A DNA stretch of 64,000 nt from Hydnum rufescens UP504. Lineage: Eukaryota; Basidiomycota; Agaricomycetes; Cantharellales; Hydnaceae. The notes beneath the pieces were generated by a model that was not told the origin of the DNA, made no database searches, and saw only the letters and a list, made by a program, of their open reading frames with translations. The stretch spans positions 36,282-100,281 of the forward strand of contig MU129122.1 of NCBI GenBank assembly GCA_014904985.1, in the 5' to 3' direction. The translations under genes and the position numbers were made by a program. Shown in pieces: positions 11,442 to 24,139 of the stretch (positions are counted from its first letter, which is position 1; each line of letters begins with the position of its first letter).

Positions 11442-14400
11442 AGTCCAAAGGACGCCCTTGTAGAACAGTACGGGAGGGAGCTAAGGCGAGTAGAATGGGA
11501 CGGGCATGCATCCTACAGTTTCCTGGACTCCCGTAAGGACGAGGTGAATCTGGAGTATGGAAGTGACACAACGGTCAAAAAACGCACATATTACGGACGT
11601 TTACCTAGATTACTACATCGACGGAGTATATGAGGCTTGTGGGCGGACACTAAGCTCGCCCGGCGCACCTCGTAAATCTATTTCGCCCTCTTCATATGGT
11701 CCGCACGACCTGTATTAAGGAAAATAACGGCCTGCCAGGATGCGAGGGGGCTTGGCTTGGAAGACGTATTTCCGGCTTAAGAACAGGGTTGTACTGGTGC
11801 TAAAGGAGTATCACGAACTGACGAGGCCGTCAAGTAAGAGCTAAGGCCCAGAAGCGTCTCTCCATATATCCGCATATAGCGTACCTGTACGATTTGTCGC
11901 GGGTGGTTTTCATCCTCCACTGTGCGGGTTCATTGGACATCACGTCGTCTGGAGAATAGAATGCTATGCCCCGATTGAAGGACTCTGTGAGACCACTAGA
12001 GAAGCGTGGCGAAGGAAAGGGATCGCAGATGAATGTAATAAACATGGCGGCCCACGAGGTGCGGCGCGACGCTGGCAAGTTGCCCCAAGGCAAAACCAAT
12101 TGTTTGCGGATAAGTACGACAGCAAGTCCACTTTTGAGTTCTTTGGGGATTGCGCTAGCGTTCTACATAGATCGTAGGTTCGGGTCAACAGGTCACAAAG
12201 GATTCCTCGTCGCTGTCACGCGTCACAGGTCACCGAGAACTCGAAAAGTGCTCTCAGAATCAGATGAGATTGGAGCCCCGCTCCAACTTCCCCTCAGGAT
12301 GAACTGATCTTTCCCTTTGTCAGAGCTCATTGGGGCTGGTGAAATGGTGAATTACCCGTTTTGAGCTGTCACAAGAATTTCGTGCGTCGAAGGAGGACAG
12401 AAATCCGTCCGTCATGAGCTAGATTCGTCCCAGGTGTCCGCAACCGGGTGAGGTAATGTAATGCCATACGTTCTTTCCTCCGCGAGCCCAGCAGCTACGT
12501 TTTTTAGATGAACCGTGCATCTTCGGTTGTATCTCGATGACGCGACCTCTGGGGACTCTTTTTTTCCCTCTTCTTTTTTTTTCTTCTCCCAATTCAGGAT
12601 GAGTGGTGTTGAGGGCACCCGATTATCTGGACTTCACTGTGTCCACCTGTGTTTATTTCTCTGCACGCGGTCTTGAATAATTACTGACAACATATTGTAT
12701 GTGGGCACTGGTACATTAACCCTTGCAGCAGCGAGTGGACCAATTCAGACTCTGATCCCGAGAATCACAACAAATGACTCGGCGAATCACCTCTATGGAA
12801 TAGGGAATCGTCCCGTGGGGTTTTTCGGCCTATCTGGGCTGTCGGGAGGGGTTTTGTGAGGGTTCTGCTCTTGGGTACCGATTGACAGAGTGAGTGTAGG
12901 TCAGGGGAATGACGGTCAAGAGTGATCGGGAGCAAAGCAATCATTGATGGATCCTACACTCAGGGGGGAGAACAGCTGGTGCGTCCGCTCGCGTTCCTTT
13001 AACGCCCTTTACATTTTTCTATATCCTCAGGGGCCCCGAGGGTTCCATTCCACGGACAGCACATAAATAAATCTGCGCGAAGAGTACGGAAGTTGACTAA
13101 AGAATCCGTCGAAAAGGTCTACTTGGTGTCGCTGATTTTTGCGTACTCTCCTTGAGATTCTTGTTTCGTTCAACGTTCCGAAATTTTCGATTGCGCGTTG
13201 TTGATTTCTCGCATTGATCCCCCCCCTCCCCAGAGATGTAAATTATCCAAGTATGATAACCATATCCTTTCTTCCTTCAAGTCTGAATCGTACACGAACA
13301 TCTGTCCGAAGTCGATATCTACAATTGTAGCCTCATAGATACATCATACATACACAACGTGACTCCCATGAATCAGCCAGAAAATGATGGCTGGTCGTAA
13401 GGAAAGGGGATTGTGGCTAGTATCCCTGTGACTCGACCTCCAGCGGGCACGGCCCGCTCCCATGCGCCCATTAAAAGCTACAGTATCAATTTTCAACCTA
13501 GCATCCATTATACCCCTTACGAAGAAGCTCTGTGGTAGGACTCATACGACACCATCGAGGAGTAGGGGAGGCGAAATTTCACAGAGTAATCCGTCCATTT
13601 TGAGGCGTAGGCAGGGCTCTCCGATGATAATGCATCCTTCCCCGAGAGAGAGGAAGAAGCATCGGAGTCATCTTCCGAATCTACCATGCCTTAGCAGTGT
13701 TTACTTCTGTTTGAGAGTAAGGCGCAACGCACCCTCAAGGTTCTGGTTATCCACCAATTCCAAGCGATAGCGCTGGTAGATCGGGACTCGGTGGAATGAG
13801 GTCGAAGAATCCACCACGATGCTCAGTCCATCGTCGTCGACCCACATCAGCTTTCCTTGTTCAACGCCAGGAAGGGACATAATTCGAACACGCCTCCCCT
13901 GTAAAACAATAATTTGGGTGCATAATCCAGTAGAGTACTGTCGAGAAAGAGTACGTACGATTCCTTGGTGGACGCCTAAGTTTGTTCGATAGGCACGGTA
14001 CAGGCAGCGCTGTATAGTGTCGATGATTAAGTTCACTGGTGGCCGACTCGATCGGTCGTGATCCCAGCAGCGCTTCAAGATTCGCAAAACCGAAGGAAAT
14101 GTGACTTCCTCCTTCGATGGTTCAAACGGAGGCTCATGATTCGATATAGCACGTATAAGGGGTGCTTCTTTGGACAGTTGGTAGAAGGGCTCCTGGTCAA
14201 ACAAGATCTATGGGGAACAGAGGACCACAAGCTACATACGAAGCATGCCGCCCGGCAAGAATGGATCGCACCTCAATACAAGCACATGCGTAGGCATATA
14301 TGTCCGTCTCCACAGTTCTAGTGTTTTCATCAAGAAGTTCGGGGCCAGAAATCGCAGTGAGCCACCGAAGTTGGATGATGTATGGCCAGTAGGTTCCCCA

Positions 14401-14915
14401 TCAAGAATTATAGACAGTCCAAAATCACAAATACTCCCTCTTCCTTCTCCATTGATCAGCACATTCCGCTGAGCATGTAAATTCATCAGTAATGCACCAT
14501 CGCTCCGTGTCTTCAGCCGTACCCCTTTAAGATCACCGTGGATAATTCGAGGCTTGTGTTCATGCAAGTATTGTAATCCCAGCGCAACATCGGCACACTG
14601 TAAAGATCAAGCTCAATTGGGAGGGCCTCATATTCGAGTGAAAGTATACCCATGTGAACGTACAATAACCTCTCGATTAACACTTGGATTCTTCACTAGA
14701 AAGCTCAGGACATCACCGTGAAGATACGAGATTGAAACGAGACCAGGCCCTTCGCGTTCTTCAGTATAACCTAACAACCTCACCACATTCTCGTGATGCA
14801 ATTGGGCCCATATTCGGAGTTCTACGTGCAGATGCTACACCTATCATGAGAACAGAAGATCCATAGTGCAACTATCAGATAAAATTACCTTGTGGAGTTT
14901 CCGTTTCACTGCGGA
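11220..14915. repeat. Recent segmental duplication, member 1 (partner 50340-54050)
   Basis: From the shared 20-base deletion at 11219 through the T spacer and most of K3, this stretch agrees with 50340-54050 almost base for base by eye. To the left of about 11150 and to the right of about 14915 the two copies drop to ordinary within-array similarity. The pair is about 39.1 kb apart. A recent duplication or a gene-conversion tract explains it equally well. Confidence 0.7.
11640..13450. repeat. T-type spacer, second copy
   Basis: It contains the inverted U segment (about 11720-12030), the MPRLKDS-type plus frame from 11966 (joined out of frame to later sequence because of an indel near 12050), the T-rich tract and CAG near 12590, and the GTGAGxGTTCTGC donor-like site near 12856. 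It is nearly identical to 50.82-52.58 kb, including shared rare variants such as the missing CATCAGG-proximal bases after GTCGTCT. Confidence 0.5.
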
Positions 14916-15969
14916 CTCATCTGTATATGGGACATGAAGCACCTTTAGAGCGACCTAGGGAATCGGTTGTTAGCAGATGCACCCTCTGGGAGCTATGAAT
15001 TGAAAAGAACACCTGAAGAGTTCGGTGAGGGTCGTCGGACGTGACAGAGAGCAAGGTGCCTCTCCAGACTGAGGAGTACCCTCCTCTGGCCATGGGTGTT
15101 GAGCCTAAACGAACAATGCGGCCAGTCAAGTTGGGGGTTTCGAAGGGACTGACTTGGGGATCGGAAAATGGTGAGGTAGCTTGTGGCCGTTGTTCTGAAG
15201 CTTCTGCGGAAGGGGCCATAATCACGACACCTTTCAAAACGGACGTAGCTTCGCCTATTCCCGTGGAAGCCGCATTCCGAGTGGGAGTTGAGGATGGATT
15301 GGCGGGTCGCACGGGTCGCCTCTCCCTGGTTCGGGATATTGAACGATGATGTGGATCGTATGGTGTCTTGGATTCGACAGGCTTTGAGGCGAGTACATTG
15401 GAGCGGTTGATTTCGCGACCTCGATGCGGCTCACTACCAGCCTTCTGAGTGTTGGCAGCAGCAACAGGCACAGCACCATTGGCATTGGGCGACTGCATTG
15501 GGCGAGGTCGTTGGAGACGTTCCCCCGGTAAGGTTGGTGCTGAGCCAATGCCTGCTACGGTTGAATTGGCACGTTGAGACAGAGAAGCGGGCTTGTTTTT
15601 CCATCTCTCCGGGTCCCTGAGTGAGATCTTTTTCGCGTTGGGGAACTGGATAGCAAATTTGCGCTCCATGAATTCTACAACCCTCACGTAGTTTGGAGAA
15701 AACAAGATGCTGTTCTCGACCCAGTATAATGTGGGCGGTTTGACCCAAGATCCCCCCAAGCCTTGATGAAGCATTCCGAAGGTGAGGCAAGCCCACCACC
15801 AAGGGTACGGTTTTGAGTGGGGTACAGCAATATAATTGAGAAGGTCTATGACGTGACGGAAATTCAGGGTTGCAAATGTGGTGGCTATATGGGTGTTGGA
15901 ATCGTTCGAGAACTTAGAGCGGTCGGCGGAGAATCCAATTGTACCCGGGAGGCCATAGAACCACCTCTT

Positions 15970-16347
15970 TGTTGGAATAAAATAAAAGGTTAATTATATA
16001 ATCAGCCCGAAGTGGCAATACCCCCTATTTGGACTTAACGCCGTATCAAGCGCGACTCCCCTACCACCCTCTTATGGTAATAATATACCTAAAAGAACAT
16101 TCTATGTCCTTCTTGTTGATGCCAGTAGTATAGTACCCGAACATTCTACTATTCTCATGTAGTTTCTTTAATATCCTGTACACAGTATAAAAGGGCGAGC
16201 TTGAGCTCGCCTACAGATCTAAGGACTCTAATAATAATATCCTTCCTGCTAATTCACCCGAGCAACTAGGGCTCTCCGGTCTATCGAATCCGCTCACGTC
16301 TGCTTAGTAATCAGGGGAAATACATTCTCATCCGTAGCCTCACACAA
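15970..16347. mobile_element. Solo LTR of a retrotransposon (378 bp)
   Basis: The sequence begins TGTTGGAATAAAATAAAAGG and ends CCTCACACAA. It is flanked by a perfect 5-bp direct repeat CTCTT at 15965-15969 and 16348-16352. The nine other kinase copies are uninterrupted at this place, which confirms an insertion. It is A+T richer than the surroundings and shares no similarity with the array. No internal coding region or second LTR is present, so it is the product of LTR-LTR recombination. Element superfamily (Copia or Gypsy) cannot be decided from an LTR alone. Confidence 0.88.
16186..16211 (+). promoter_or_regulatory. TATA box and perfect hairpin inside the LTR
   Basis: TATAAAA at 16186-16192 is followed directly by GGCGAGC (16194-16200), a TTGA loop and GCTCGCC (16205-16211). 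This is the expected place for the LTR promoter, at the U3/R boundary. The 7-bp stem with a 4-nt loop would lie at or near the 5' end of the element RNA. Orientation of the lost element is therefore probably plus, opposite to the interrupted kinase. Confidence 0.6.
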
Positions 16348-16525
16348 CTCTTCGCCCGCAACCAGACAATTGGCACCCTCTGGTTCTGGATGTGGACACA
16401 CATGAGCAAAGAGGACTGGAAGTTCATTCAGCCGCCCGGAATGCAAGGACATGATAAACTATGCCAACCCAGTGGCCCAGATAACACTCGATGTCTCGGA
16501 CATCCCCTGATATAAATGCATGCAG

Positions 16526-17767
16526 CCTACAAAAAGTATCCGTTATTATGCAGCTGCGTGCATTCAATAGGATGGCTTACTCAGAGTCAGGAGAGGTGAC
16601 CTCCCTATAGAAGTCAGGAAACGTCCAGGAAACTAGAGAGACCCTTTCAGCGATAGCAGCAAAAGAGTCAGTGGCATCAGCGCCAGATGTAGCGGGAGAC
16701 AAGTCCATTGTCCTTGGAGGTATGAGAACAAGCGACCTCGCTCTGTCTCCCTGAGCTATCAGGATCAGAAACGCGAGGAATCCAACACGAGAGTCATAGC
16801 ATTGAATCCGATAATCGGTATTTAAGGAGAGATCCACACCGCAACCACGAGGTCAGAGAACATTGGGACGAAAACTTCACGTTCATCATTAGCAGGACAC
16901 GCCAGCCCTACTCAAATCACCAGGGAATCCTTGACCTTATAACGATAAAGCCTAAGATTTACCTCGAGGGATTCCTCGCAAGAAGCGACTAAGATGATGA
17001 TGATGATGAATATCTCGATATTTAGCCTGCAACTACCGGCTGCTCCCGAGGGGCGCCAAGGCAGGGGACCGAAGGTCCAGGGGGTATCGTACATACACTG
17101 AAGAGGAAATAAAAATAGAGAAGACGTCCATGACCGCAGACCTCCAGACCCTTCGACCTGAGATACCACACCCAATACCAAACGGAGTCCTCATTTACAT
17201 GGTGTCCGCTTCACACTTAGAAGCGACTAAGACTTGGGTTTGGACTGATATTCACGTGTCCGGGGATGATCTAATCTATTTACACCCCCATTCAATCTCC
17301 ATCAGTTTCTTTGGGTGCTTACAGAGCGGAAATGATCTTTTCTTCGTCAGCCCTTGCACCGTGCTTTCTTGAGAATCGCAGATCAGCTCAAACCTCCTGG
17401 CCTCTAGGGACTCAAATCCTAAGCCTACACCTTTGAGTTTTCGTCACCATCATGGAGAATGCAGGTACATATACCCAGACTGCTCCTGAACATGATATAC
17501 GCGGACACTCAGTATTGTGTCGCAGATCACTGTAGGTTCGGACACGGCCCGGGCGCCGACCCGGTCCCGCATGCCACCGCCTCAGACGCTATTCTCAGTG
17601 ACGGTGGAACGCGCTTACTTTCTTCACTCTACCTGAGTAGGGAGGCGGATCAGCCCTCCACTCAGAAGACGACCAAGGAAAGAATGAGCTACACTCGCAC
17701 CTCGCGGCTCCGACTTCTGATGTTGGTGGTAGGTGTCTTCGCCACCTATTCAGGTATGAGCAAATGA
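16526..17767 (+). pseudogene. P3: decayed partner copy
   Basis: The family start region is at about 16526 (CAGCCTAC...), but the core is broken. The following part resembles P1 rather than the other copies. A later plus frame (17459-17767) holds LSREADQPSTQKTTKERMSY followed by a hydrophobic run, RLLMLVVGVFATY. The same LSREANxPST...KERMSYTG segment recurs at 30.1 and 50.45 kb with synonymous third-position changes (CCC/CCG, AGC/AGT, TAC/TAT). A GAT repeat of six units sits at about 16993-17009. Confidence 0.35.
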
Positions 17768-19930
17768 AGGGAGAATGGATGAAGAAAGTACACCATGGGA
17801 GATCCAAAGTCCAAACGACGCCCTTGTAGGCTGAATGATAGTGACGTACATGGAAAACCTAAGGGGCGGGAAATGGGACGGGCATGCGTCCTACAGTTTC
17901 CTGCACTCCCGCAAAGACGAAATGAATATGGAGTATGGAAGTGACACAACGGCCAAAACATGCATATATCACGTACGTTTGCCTAGATTGCTGCATCGAC
18001 AAAGTAAATGAGAGGCTCACTGGCGAGACACTAAGCTTCGCCCGGCTCGCCTCGTAAATTTATTTCACCGTGTTCATACACTCCACACGACCTGTATTAA
18101 GAAAAATAAGGGTCTGCCAGGACGCGAGGGGGCTTGGCTTGGAAGATGTATTTCCGGTTTAAGAAGAGCGTTATACTGGTGCTAAAGATGTATCACGAAC
18201 TGACTGGGCTGTCAAGTAAGAGCCAAGGTCGAGGAGCGTCTCTCCATGCATCCGCATATAGCGTGCCTGTACGATTTGCCGCGGGTGGTTTTCATCCTCC
18301 ACTGTGCGGGTTCATTGGACACCACGTCGTCTTTGAGCCCATCACTGGAGAATAGGATGCTATGCCACGATTGAAGGACTCCGTAAGACTACTAGAGAAG
18401 CGCGAGGAAGGAGAGGGATCAAAGATGAATGTAATAAACATGGCGGCTCCACGAGGTGCGGCGCGACCCTGTCAAGTCGCCCCGAGCGCGAGGCAAAATG
18501 AATTGTTTGCGGATAAGTACGACACCAAGTCCACTTTTGAGTTGTTTAGGGATTGCGCTAGCGTTCTACATAGATCGTAGGTTCGGTCACAGGTCCCCAA
18601 GGATTCAAGTCATCGCTGTCGCTGTCACGCGTCACAGGTCACCGAGAACTCGAAAAGTGCTCTCAGAATCAGATGAGATTGGAGCTCTGCTCCAACTTCC
18701 CCTCAGGATGAACTGATCTTTGCCTTAGTCAGAGCTCATTGGGGCTGGTGAAATGGCGAACTACCCGTTTTGGGCTGTCACCAGAATTTCGTGCGTCGAA
18801 GGAGGACAGAAATCCGCACGTCAGGAACTAGATTCTTCCCAAGTGTCCGCAACCGGGTGAGGTAATGTAATGCCATACGTTCTTTCCTCCGCGAGCCCAG
18901 CAGCTACATTTTTTAGATGAACCGTGCATCTTCGGTTGTATCTCGATGACACGACTTCTGGGGACTTTTTTTTTTTTTTTTTTTCTCTTCATTTTTTTTC
19001 TGTTCCCAACTCAGGATGAGCGGTGTCGAGGGCACCCAATATTATCTGGACTTCACTGCGTCCCCCTGTGTTTATTTCTTTGCACACGGTCTTGAATAAT
19101 TACTGACAACATATTGTATGCGGGCACTGGTACACTAAACCCTGCAGTATCGAGTGGGCCGATTCAGACTCTGATGTCAAGAACCACAACAAGCAACTCG
19201 ACGAATCGCCTCTGTGGAATAGGGAATCGTCCCGTGGGGTTTTTCGGCATATCTGGGTTGTTGGGAGGCGTTTTGTGAGTGCTCTGCTCTTGGGTGCCGA
19301 CGGACGGAGTGGGGGTATATCAGGGGAATGACGGTCCAGAATGATTGGGTACAAAGCAATCATTGATGGATCCTACACCCAGGGGGGAGAACAGCTGGTG
19401 CGTCCCACTCGCGTTCCTTTGATGCCCTTTACGTTTTTCTATATCCTCGGAGGCCCCGAAGGTTCCATTCCACAGACAGCACGTAAATTAATTTGTGCGG
19501 AGCGTACGGAAGTTGACTAGAGAATTCGTCAAAAAGGTTTACTTTGTGTCGCTCATTTTTTTGCACCCTCTTCGAGATTCTTGTTTCGTTCAACGTTCCG
19601 AATTTTCGATTGCGCGTTGTTGATTTCTCGCATTAATCCCCCCCCTCCCCAGAGAGGTAAATTATCCAAGTATCATGTCCATCTGATATCCTTTCTTCCT
19701 TCAAGTCTGAATCGTACACGTACATCTGTCCGAAATACAATCATAGCCCCATACATACATCATACATACACAACATGACTCCCATGAATCAGTCAGAAAA
19801 TGATGGCTGGTTGTAAGGCAAGGGGATTGTGGCTAGTATCCCTGTGACTCGACTCGACCTCCATCAGGCACGCCCCGCTCCCATGCGCCCATTAAAAGCT
19901 CCAGTATCAATGTTCAACCTAGCATCCAGT
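17768..19930. repeat. T-type spacer, third copy
   Basis: Same layout as the other T copies: inverted U segment about 18060-18330, MPRLKDS-type plus frame at 18362-18580, an unusually long T run near 18966-18984, MSGVEGTQYY-type ATG after the CAG near 19015, and the ADSDSDVKN-type plus frame near 19160-19280. No intact gene is recognised. Confidence 0.45.
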
Positions 19931-20115
19931 ATACCCCTTACGAAGAAGCTTTGTGGTAGGACTCGTAGGACACCATTGATGAGTAGGGGAGGCGAAATTT
20001 CACAGAGTAATCCGTCCATTTTAAGACGTAGGGGGGCTCTCTGATGATGATGCATCCTTCCCCGAGAGAGAAGCATCGGAGTCATCTTCCGAATCTACCA
20101 TGACCTTAGCAGCTT

Positions 20116-22504
20116 TTACTTCTGTTTGAGAGTAAGGCCCAACGCACCCTCCAAGTTCTGGTTGTCCATCAATTCCCAGCGATAACACTGATAGATCGGG
20201 ACTCGGTGGAACGAGGTTGAAGAATCCACCACGATGCTCAGTCCACTGTGGTCGAGCCAGATCAGCTCTGCTTGCTCAACTCCAGGAAGGCACATAAATC
20301 GAACATGCCTCCCCTATCGACCAATAATCTAAGTGCATAATCCAGTAGAGTACTATTGAGAAAGAGCACGTACGATTCTTCGGCGGATGCCCACGTTTGT
20401 TCGATAGGTACGGTACAGGCAGCGCTTTATAGTGTCGATGATCAAGTCCAATGGTGCCCGACTTGATCGGTCATGATCCCAGCAGCGCTTCAAGATTTGC
20501 AAAAGTGAAGGAAAAGTGAGTTCCTCGTTCGATAGCTCAAAGGGAGGTTGATGATTCGATATAGCACGTATAAGGGATGCTTCTTTGGACAGTTGGTGGT
20601 AGGGCTCCTGGTCAAACAAGATCTACAGCAAATAGAGGATCACAACTGAGATACAAAGCATATCGCCCGCAGGAACGAATCGCACCTCAATACAAGTGCA
20701 CGCATAAGCATATATGTCCGTCTGCACAGTTTTAGTGCTTTCCTCATTTTCATGAATAAGTTCAGGAGCCAGAAATCGCAGTGACCCGCCAAAGTTCGAT
20801 GAGGTATAGCCCGTAGGTCCCCCATCAAGAATTATGGACAGTCCAAAATCACAAATACTTGCTCTTCCTTCTCCATCGATCAGCACGTTCCGCTGAACAT
20901 ATCAATTCATCAGCGAAGCACCATCACTCGGTGTATTCAACCATACCCCTTTAAGATCGCCGTGTACAATTGGAGGCTCGTGTTCATGCAAGTATTGTAG
21001 TCCCAGCGCAACATCGGCACACTGTAAAGATCAAGCTCAGTCGGGGATGTACGCCATATTCGAGTGAAAGGATATCGATGTAAACGCACGATAATCTCTC
21101 GATTGACACTTGGATTCTTTGCTAGAAAGCTCAGCACATCACCATGAACGTACGAGACTGAAACGAGTCCAGGCCCTTCGGGTTCTTCAGTATGACCTAA
21201 TAATCTCACTACGTTCTCGTGACCCAATTGGGCCCATACTCGCATTTCTGTATGCAGATGCTATCCCTATCGTGAACGGAAGATCATGGTGGAACTGTCA
21301 GATAAAATTACCTTGCGGAGTTTTCGTTGGACTGTGGACTCATCCGTATACGAAACATGAAGTACCTTGAGGGCAACCTAGGGCATCGGCTGTTAGCACA
21401 TGCACCCTCCGGGGGTATGAATTGAAAAGAGCACCTGAAGAGTTCGGTGAGGGTCTTCGGAGGTGGCAGAGAGCAAGGTGCCTCTCCAGACTGAGGAGTA
21501 CCCTCCTCTGGCCATCGGTGTTGTGCCTAAACGAACAATGCGGCCAGTCAAGTCGGAGTTTCGGGGGGACTGGGTTGGGGATTGGGAAACGGTGGGTTAG
21601 CATTTGGGCCTGGTTCCAAAGCTTCTGGAGCCATAATCACAACACCTCGCAGAATGGACGTGGCTTCGCCTATTCCGGTGGAAGCCTCTTTAGGAGACAT
21701 CAGAGTCGGAGGAGTGGAGTTGATGATGGATTGGCAGGTTGCACGGGCCTCCTCTCATCGCTTTGGCCAGATAAGGGGTTCCTGGTTCGGGATATTGAAC
21801 GACGATGCGGATCGTCTGCTGTCGGGGATTCGAGGGGTTTGAGGCGAGTACATTGGAGGGGTTAATTTCGCGACCTCGAGGCAGCGCACCACCATTCTTC
21901 TCAGCGTCCGTCGCAGCAGGAGGCACTGCACCATTCGCATTGGGCAACTGCGCTGGGCGAGGTCGTTGGAGATGTTCCTCGGTTAAGGTTGGTGCTGAGC
22001 CAATATGTGCTATTTCCTTTTTGTGCCCGCTAGGGTTGAATCGGCAGGTTGAGACAGAGAAGCGGGCTCGCTTTTCCATTTCTCCGGGTCCCTGAGTGAG
22101 ATCTCTTTCGCGTTAGGGAACTGGATAGCAAATTCGCGCTGTATGGATTCTACTTGGGTCGCGTAGCGTGGGGAAAACAAGATGCTCCCCTTGAACCAGG
22201 ATGGTGGGGTCGGTTTGACCCAAGATCCCCCGAAGCCTTGATGAAGTGTTCCGAGGTTGATAACAGCCCACCACCAAGAGTACTCATAGTCATCCAAGCG
22301 GGGAACTGTAATATTATTGAGAAGGTCTATGACGTGACGGAGATTCAGGGTAGCAAATGTGGTGGTCATGATCTCCGGGTCGTATGGCCTCCAGAGCTTG
22401 GAGCGGTCGGCGGAGAATTGAATAGTACTTGGGCTGCTATAGAACCGCCTCTCCGCCTGCAACCAGACAATTGGTACCCTCTGGTTCTGGATGTGGACCC
22501 TCAT
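20116..22504 (-). pseudogene. K4: TKL kinase with several frameshifts in exon 1
   Basis: Exons: 21435-22504, 21312-21377, 21090-21260, 20947-21021, 20686-20892, 20374-20622 and 20116-20313. Exons 2 to 7 keep the family lengths. Exon 5 is 207 nt because of an in-frame 3-codon insertion after the APE motif, shared with K6. Exon 1 has at least three indels (near 22015, 21845 and 21560), so the N-terminal region and Gly-loop are out of frame. The catalytic half would be sound if expressed alone. The C-terminal candidate exon region is at about 19935-20115. Confidence 0.8.
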
Positions 22505-22619
22505 GACCAGATAGTTGCCCTAGAAGTTCATTCAGCCGCCTGGAATGCAAGGACATGATAAACTATGCCAACCCTCTCCAGGTAACACTCGATCTCTCGG
22601 ACATCCCCTGATATCAATG

Positions 22620-23380
22620 CACGCAGCCTACCAAATGTATCCGTTATTATGCCGCTGCACGCATTCAACAGGATGGCTTACGCAGAGTTAGGAGAGATAA
22701 CCTCCCTATAGAAGTCAGGAATCGTCCAGATCGACTGGAGGGACCGTTTCAGCGATAGCAGCAAAAGAGTCAGTGGCATCAGCGCCAGATTCGGCGGGAG
22801 ACAGGCCCGTTGCCTTTTTAATTCGACGGATGAGAACGGGCCAGCTCGCTCTGATTTTGTTCGCCATCAGGGATCAGAAGCGTGGGGAATCCAATCATTG
22901 TCACGTGCACGTGTCCAGATCGGATGATCTCCATTCAGTCCCCATCGTTCGCTTCTCCATCAGCGCTTGCATGATCCATATGCTTTCCTGAACATCGCTG
23001 ATCAACTCAGACCTCCCCGCCTCTTCGACGAAAACTTTCAGGGACTCACAAGCCTACATGCACCCTTGCGATTTTGTCGTCCCGGTCACAGTGAGGGGCT
23101 CCCAGAATAATCTAAGCTAAGCACATATACCCGGACTGATCCTAAACATGATGCACATGGACACCTCTTGCGGCATGCCATATCGCTGCAAGTTTGGACA
23201 TATCTTCATGCCCTGGGCGTCGAGGTGGTTTCACAGCCATCACCTCAAGTCTTCCCATACCATTCTCACCAAGCACAACGATGGTGAAGGTAGTTCCTTT
23301 TTCACCCCCCCTGAGTAGGGAGGTGAGTCATCCCTCCACCCAGAAGATGACCGAGGAAGAATGAGTTATGCAGCCCCTTG
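22620..23380 (+). pseudogene. P4: decayed partner copy
   Basis: The P family core (DGLRRV, SSKRVSGISA) is visible at about 22675-22800. The LHxPYAFLN segment near 22968-23010 and the DPKHDAH...HAISLQV segment near 23140-23210 follow in other frames. It shares with P7 an insertion around 23060 (CATGCACCCTTGCGA) that breaks the frame. Divergent to K4. Confidence 0.4.
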
Positions 23381-23612
23381 CCACCCCGAGCCTATTTAGC
23401 CATCAGCAACTGAGGATGGCGTAGATGTAGAAAAGCCGAAACGACGCTCTTGTACTGAATGATAGTGAAGCACATGAAAAACCCAAGGCGCGTGAAAGGG
23501 GACAATCATTGTCCTGCAGCGAATCTGGAGTATGGAGCTGACACGAACGGCCAAGACATGTACGTTTGTCTACATTACTGCATCAACAGAGTAAATGAGA
23601 GGCTCGCAGATA

Positions 23613-24139
23613 CTAAGCCTCCCCTGGCTTGCTCCGTAAAGCTCTTGAAATGTCGCACAACCTCTGTACTCGATCGTGCACTTCAGAGGGTTGCCGCACA
23701 GGCTTTGAAGACATCGACGAGCTCCATCTCCCACCTTCCCTTGCAATATTATCCCATAGTTCTTCCATGCCCAGGATGGGGAGATGTGACTTGCGACGAA
23801 TTGCATCTGTGACATCAAGCACAACCCAGCCCGGTTGTTGGCACCCTCTTTCATGGCTGCGATTGCTCCGCCATGAAGCATAGCCCCTTGAATCGCAGAA
23901 AGGGGTATTACTCACTCTATCTGCTTTCTACGTCTCCACTAATCTGGTTCTCATTCGGCGTGCCGCTATTGGAATCTGTTGCCACCCGCTCGCATTTGTT
24001 CCTCTCCACACCCGCATCTGAGGCTTGTCCTCACAGCATCGCAAAGAAAACGAATCGGGCGCAAACGAAACTTCGTTGTGGCCTCGGAAGAATCCCCGGG
24101 CATAGTTACGGTATAATAACGGTATATGCTCATGGATAA
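23613..24139 (-). other. V block, copy B
   Basis: Contains the MEELWDNIAR segment, but a one-base loss after it and a CGA-to-TGA change break the minus frame. The VERNKCE-type segment lies near 23960-24010. A plus frame of 88 codons (23873-24139) is also open here and in copy E. Strand therefore remains uncertain. Same block as 2811-3330. Confidence 0.3.

Larger units (their letters stand above)
13701..16403 (-). pseudogene. K3: TKL kinase interrupted by a solo LTR and a frameshift
   Basis: Exons: exon 1 at 15013-16403 with a 378-bp LTR inside it, then 14889-14954, 14664-14834, 14523-14597, 14272-14468, 13959-14207 and 13701-13898. If the LTR and one copy of the 5-bp target duplication are subtracted, exon 1 is 1008 nt (336 codons) and fully open. 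So it was intact when the element landed. Exon 5 is 197 nt rather than 198; the missing base is in the GTTCGGGGCC stretch near 14343, where K7 has GTTCGGGAGCC, just before the APE motif. The Gly-rich loop, VALK, the αC glutamate (HLHVE), HGDLKG and DFG are all present. Confidence 0.85.
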
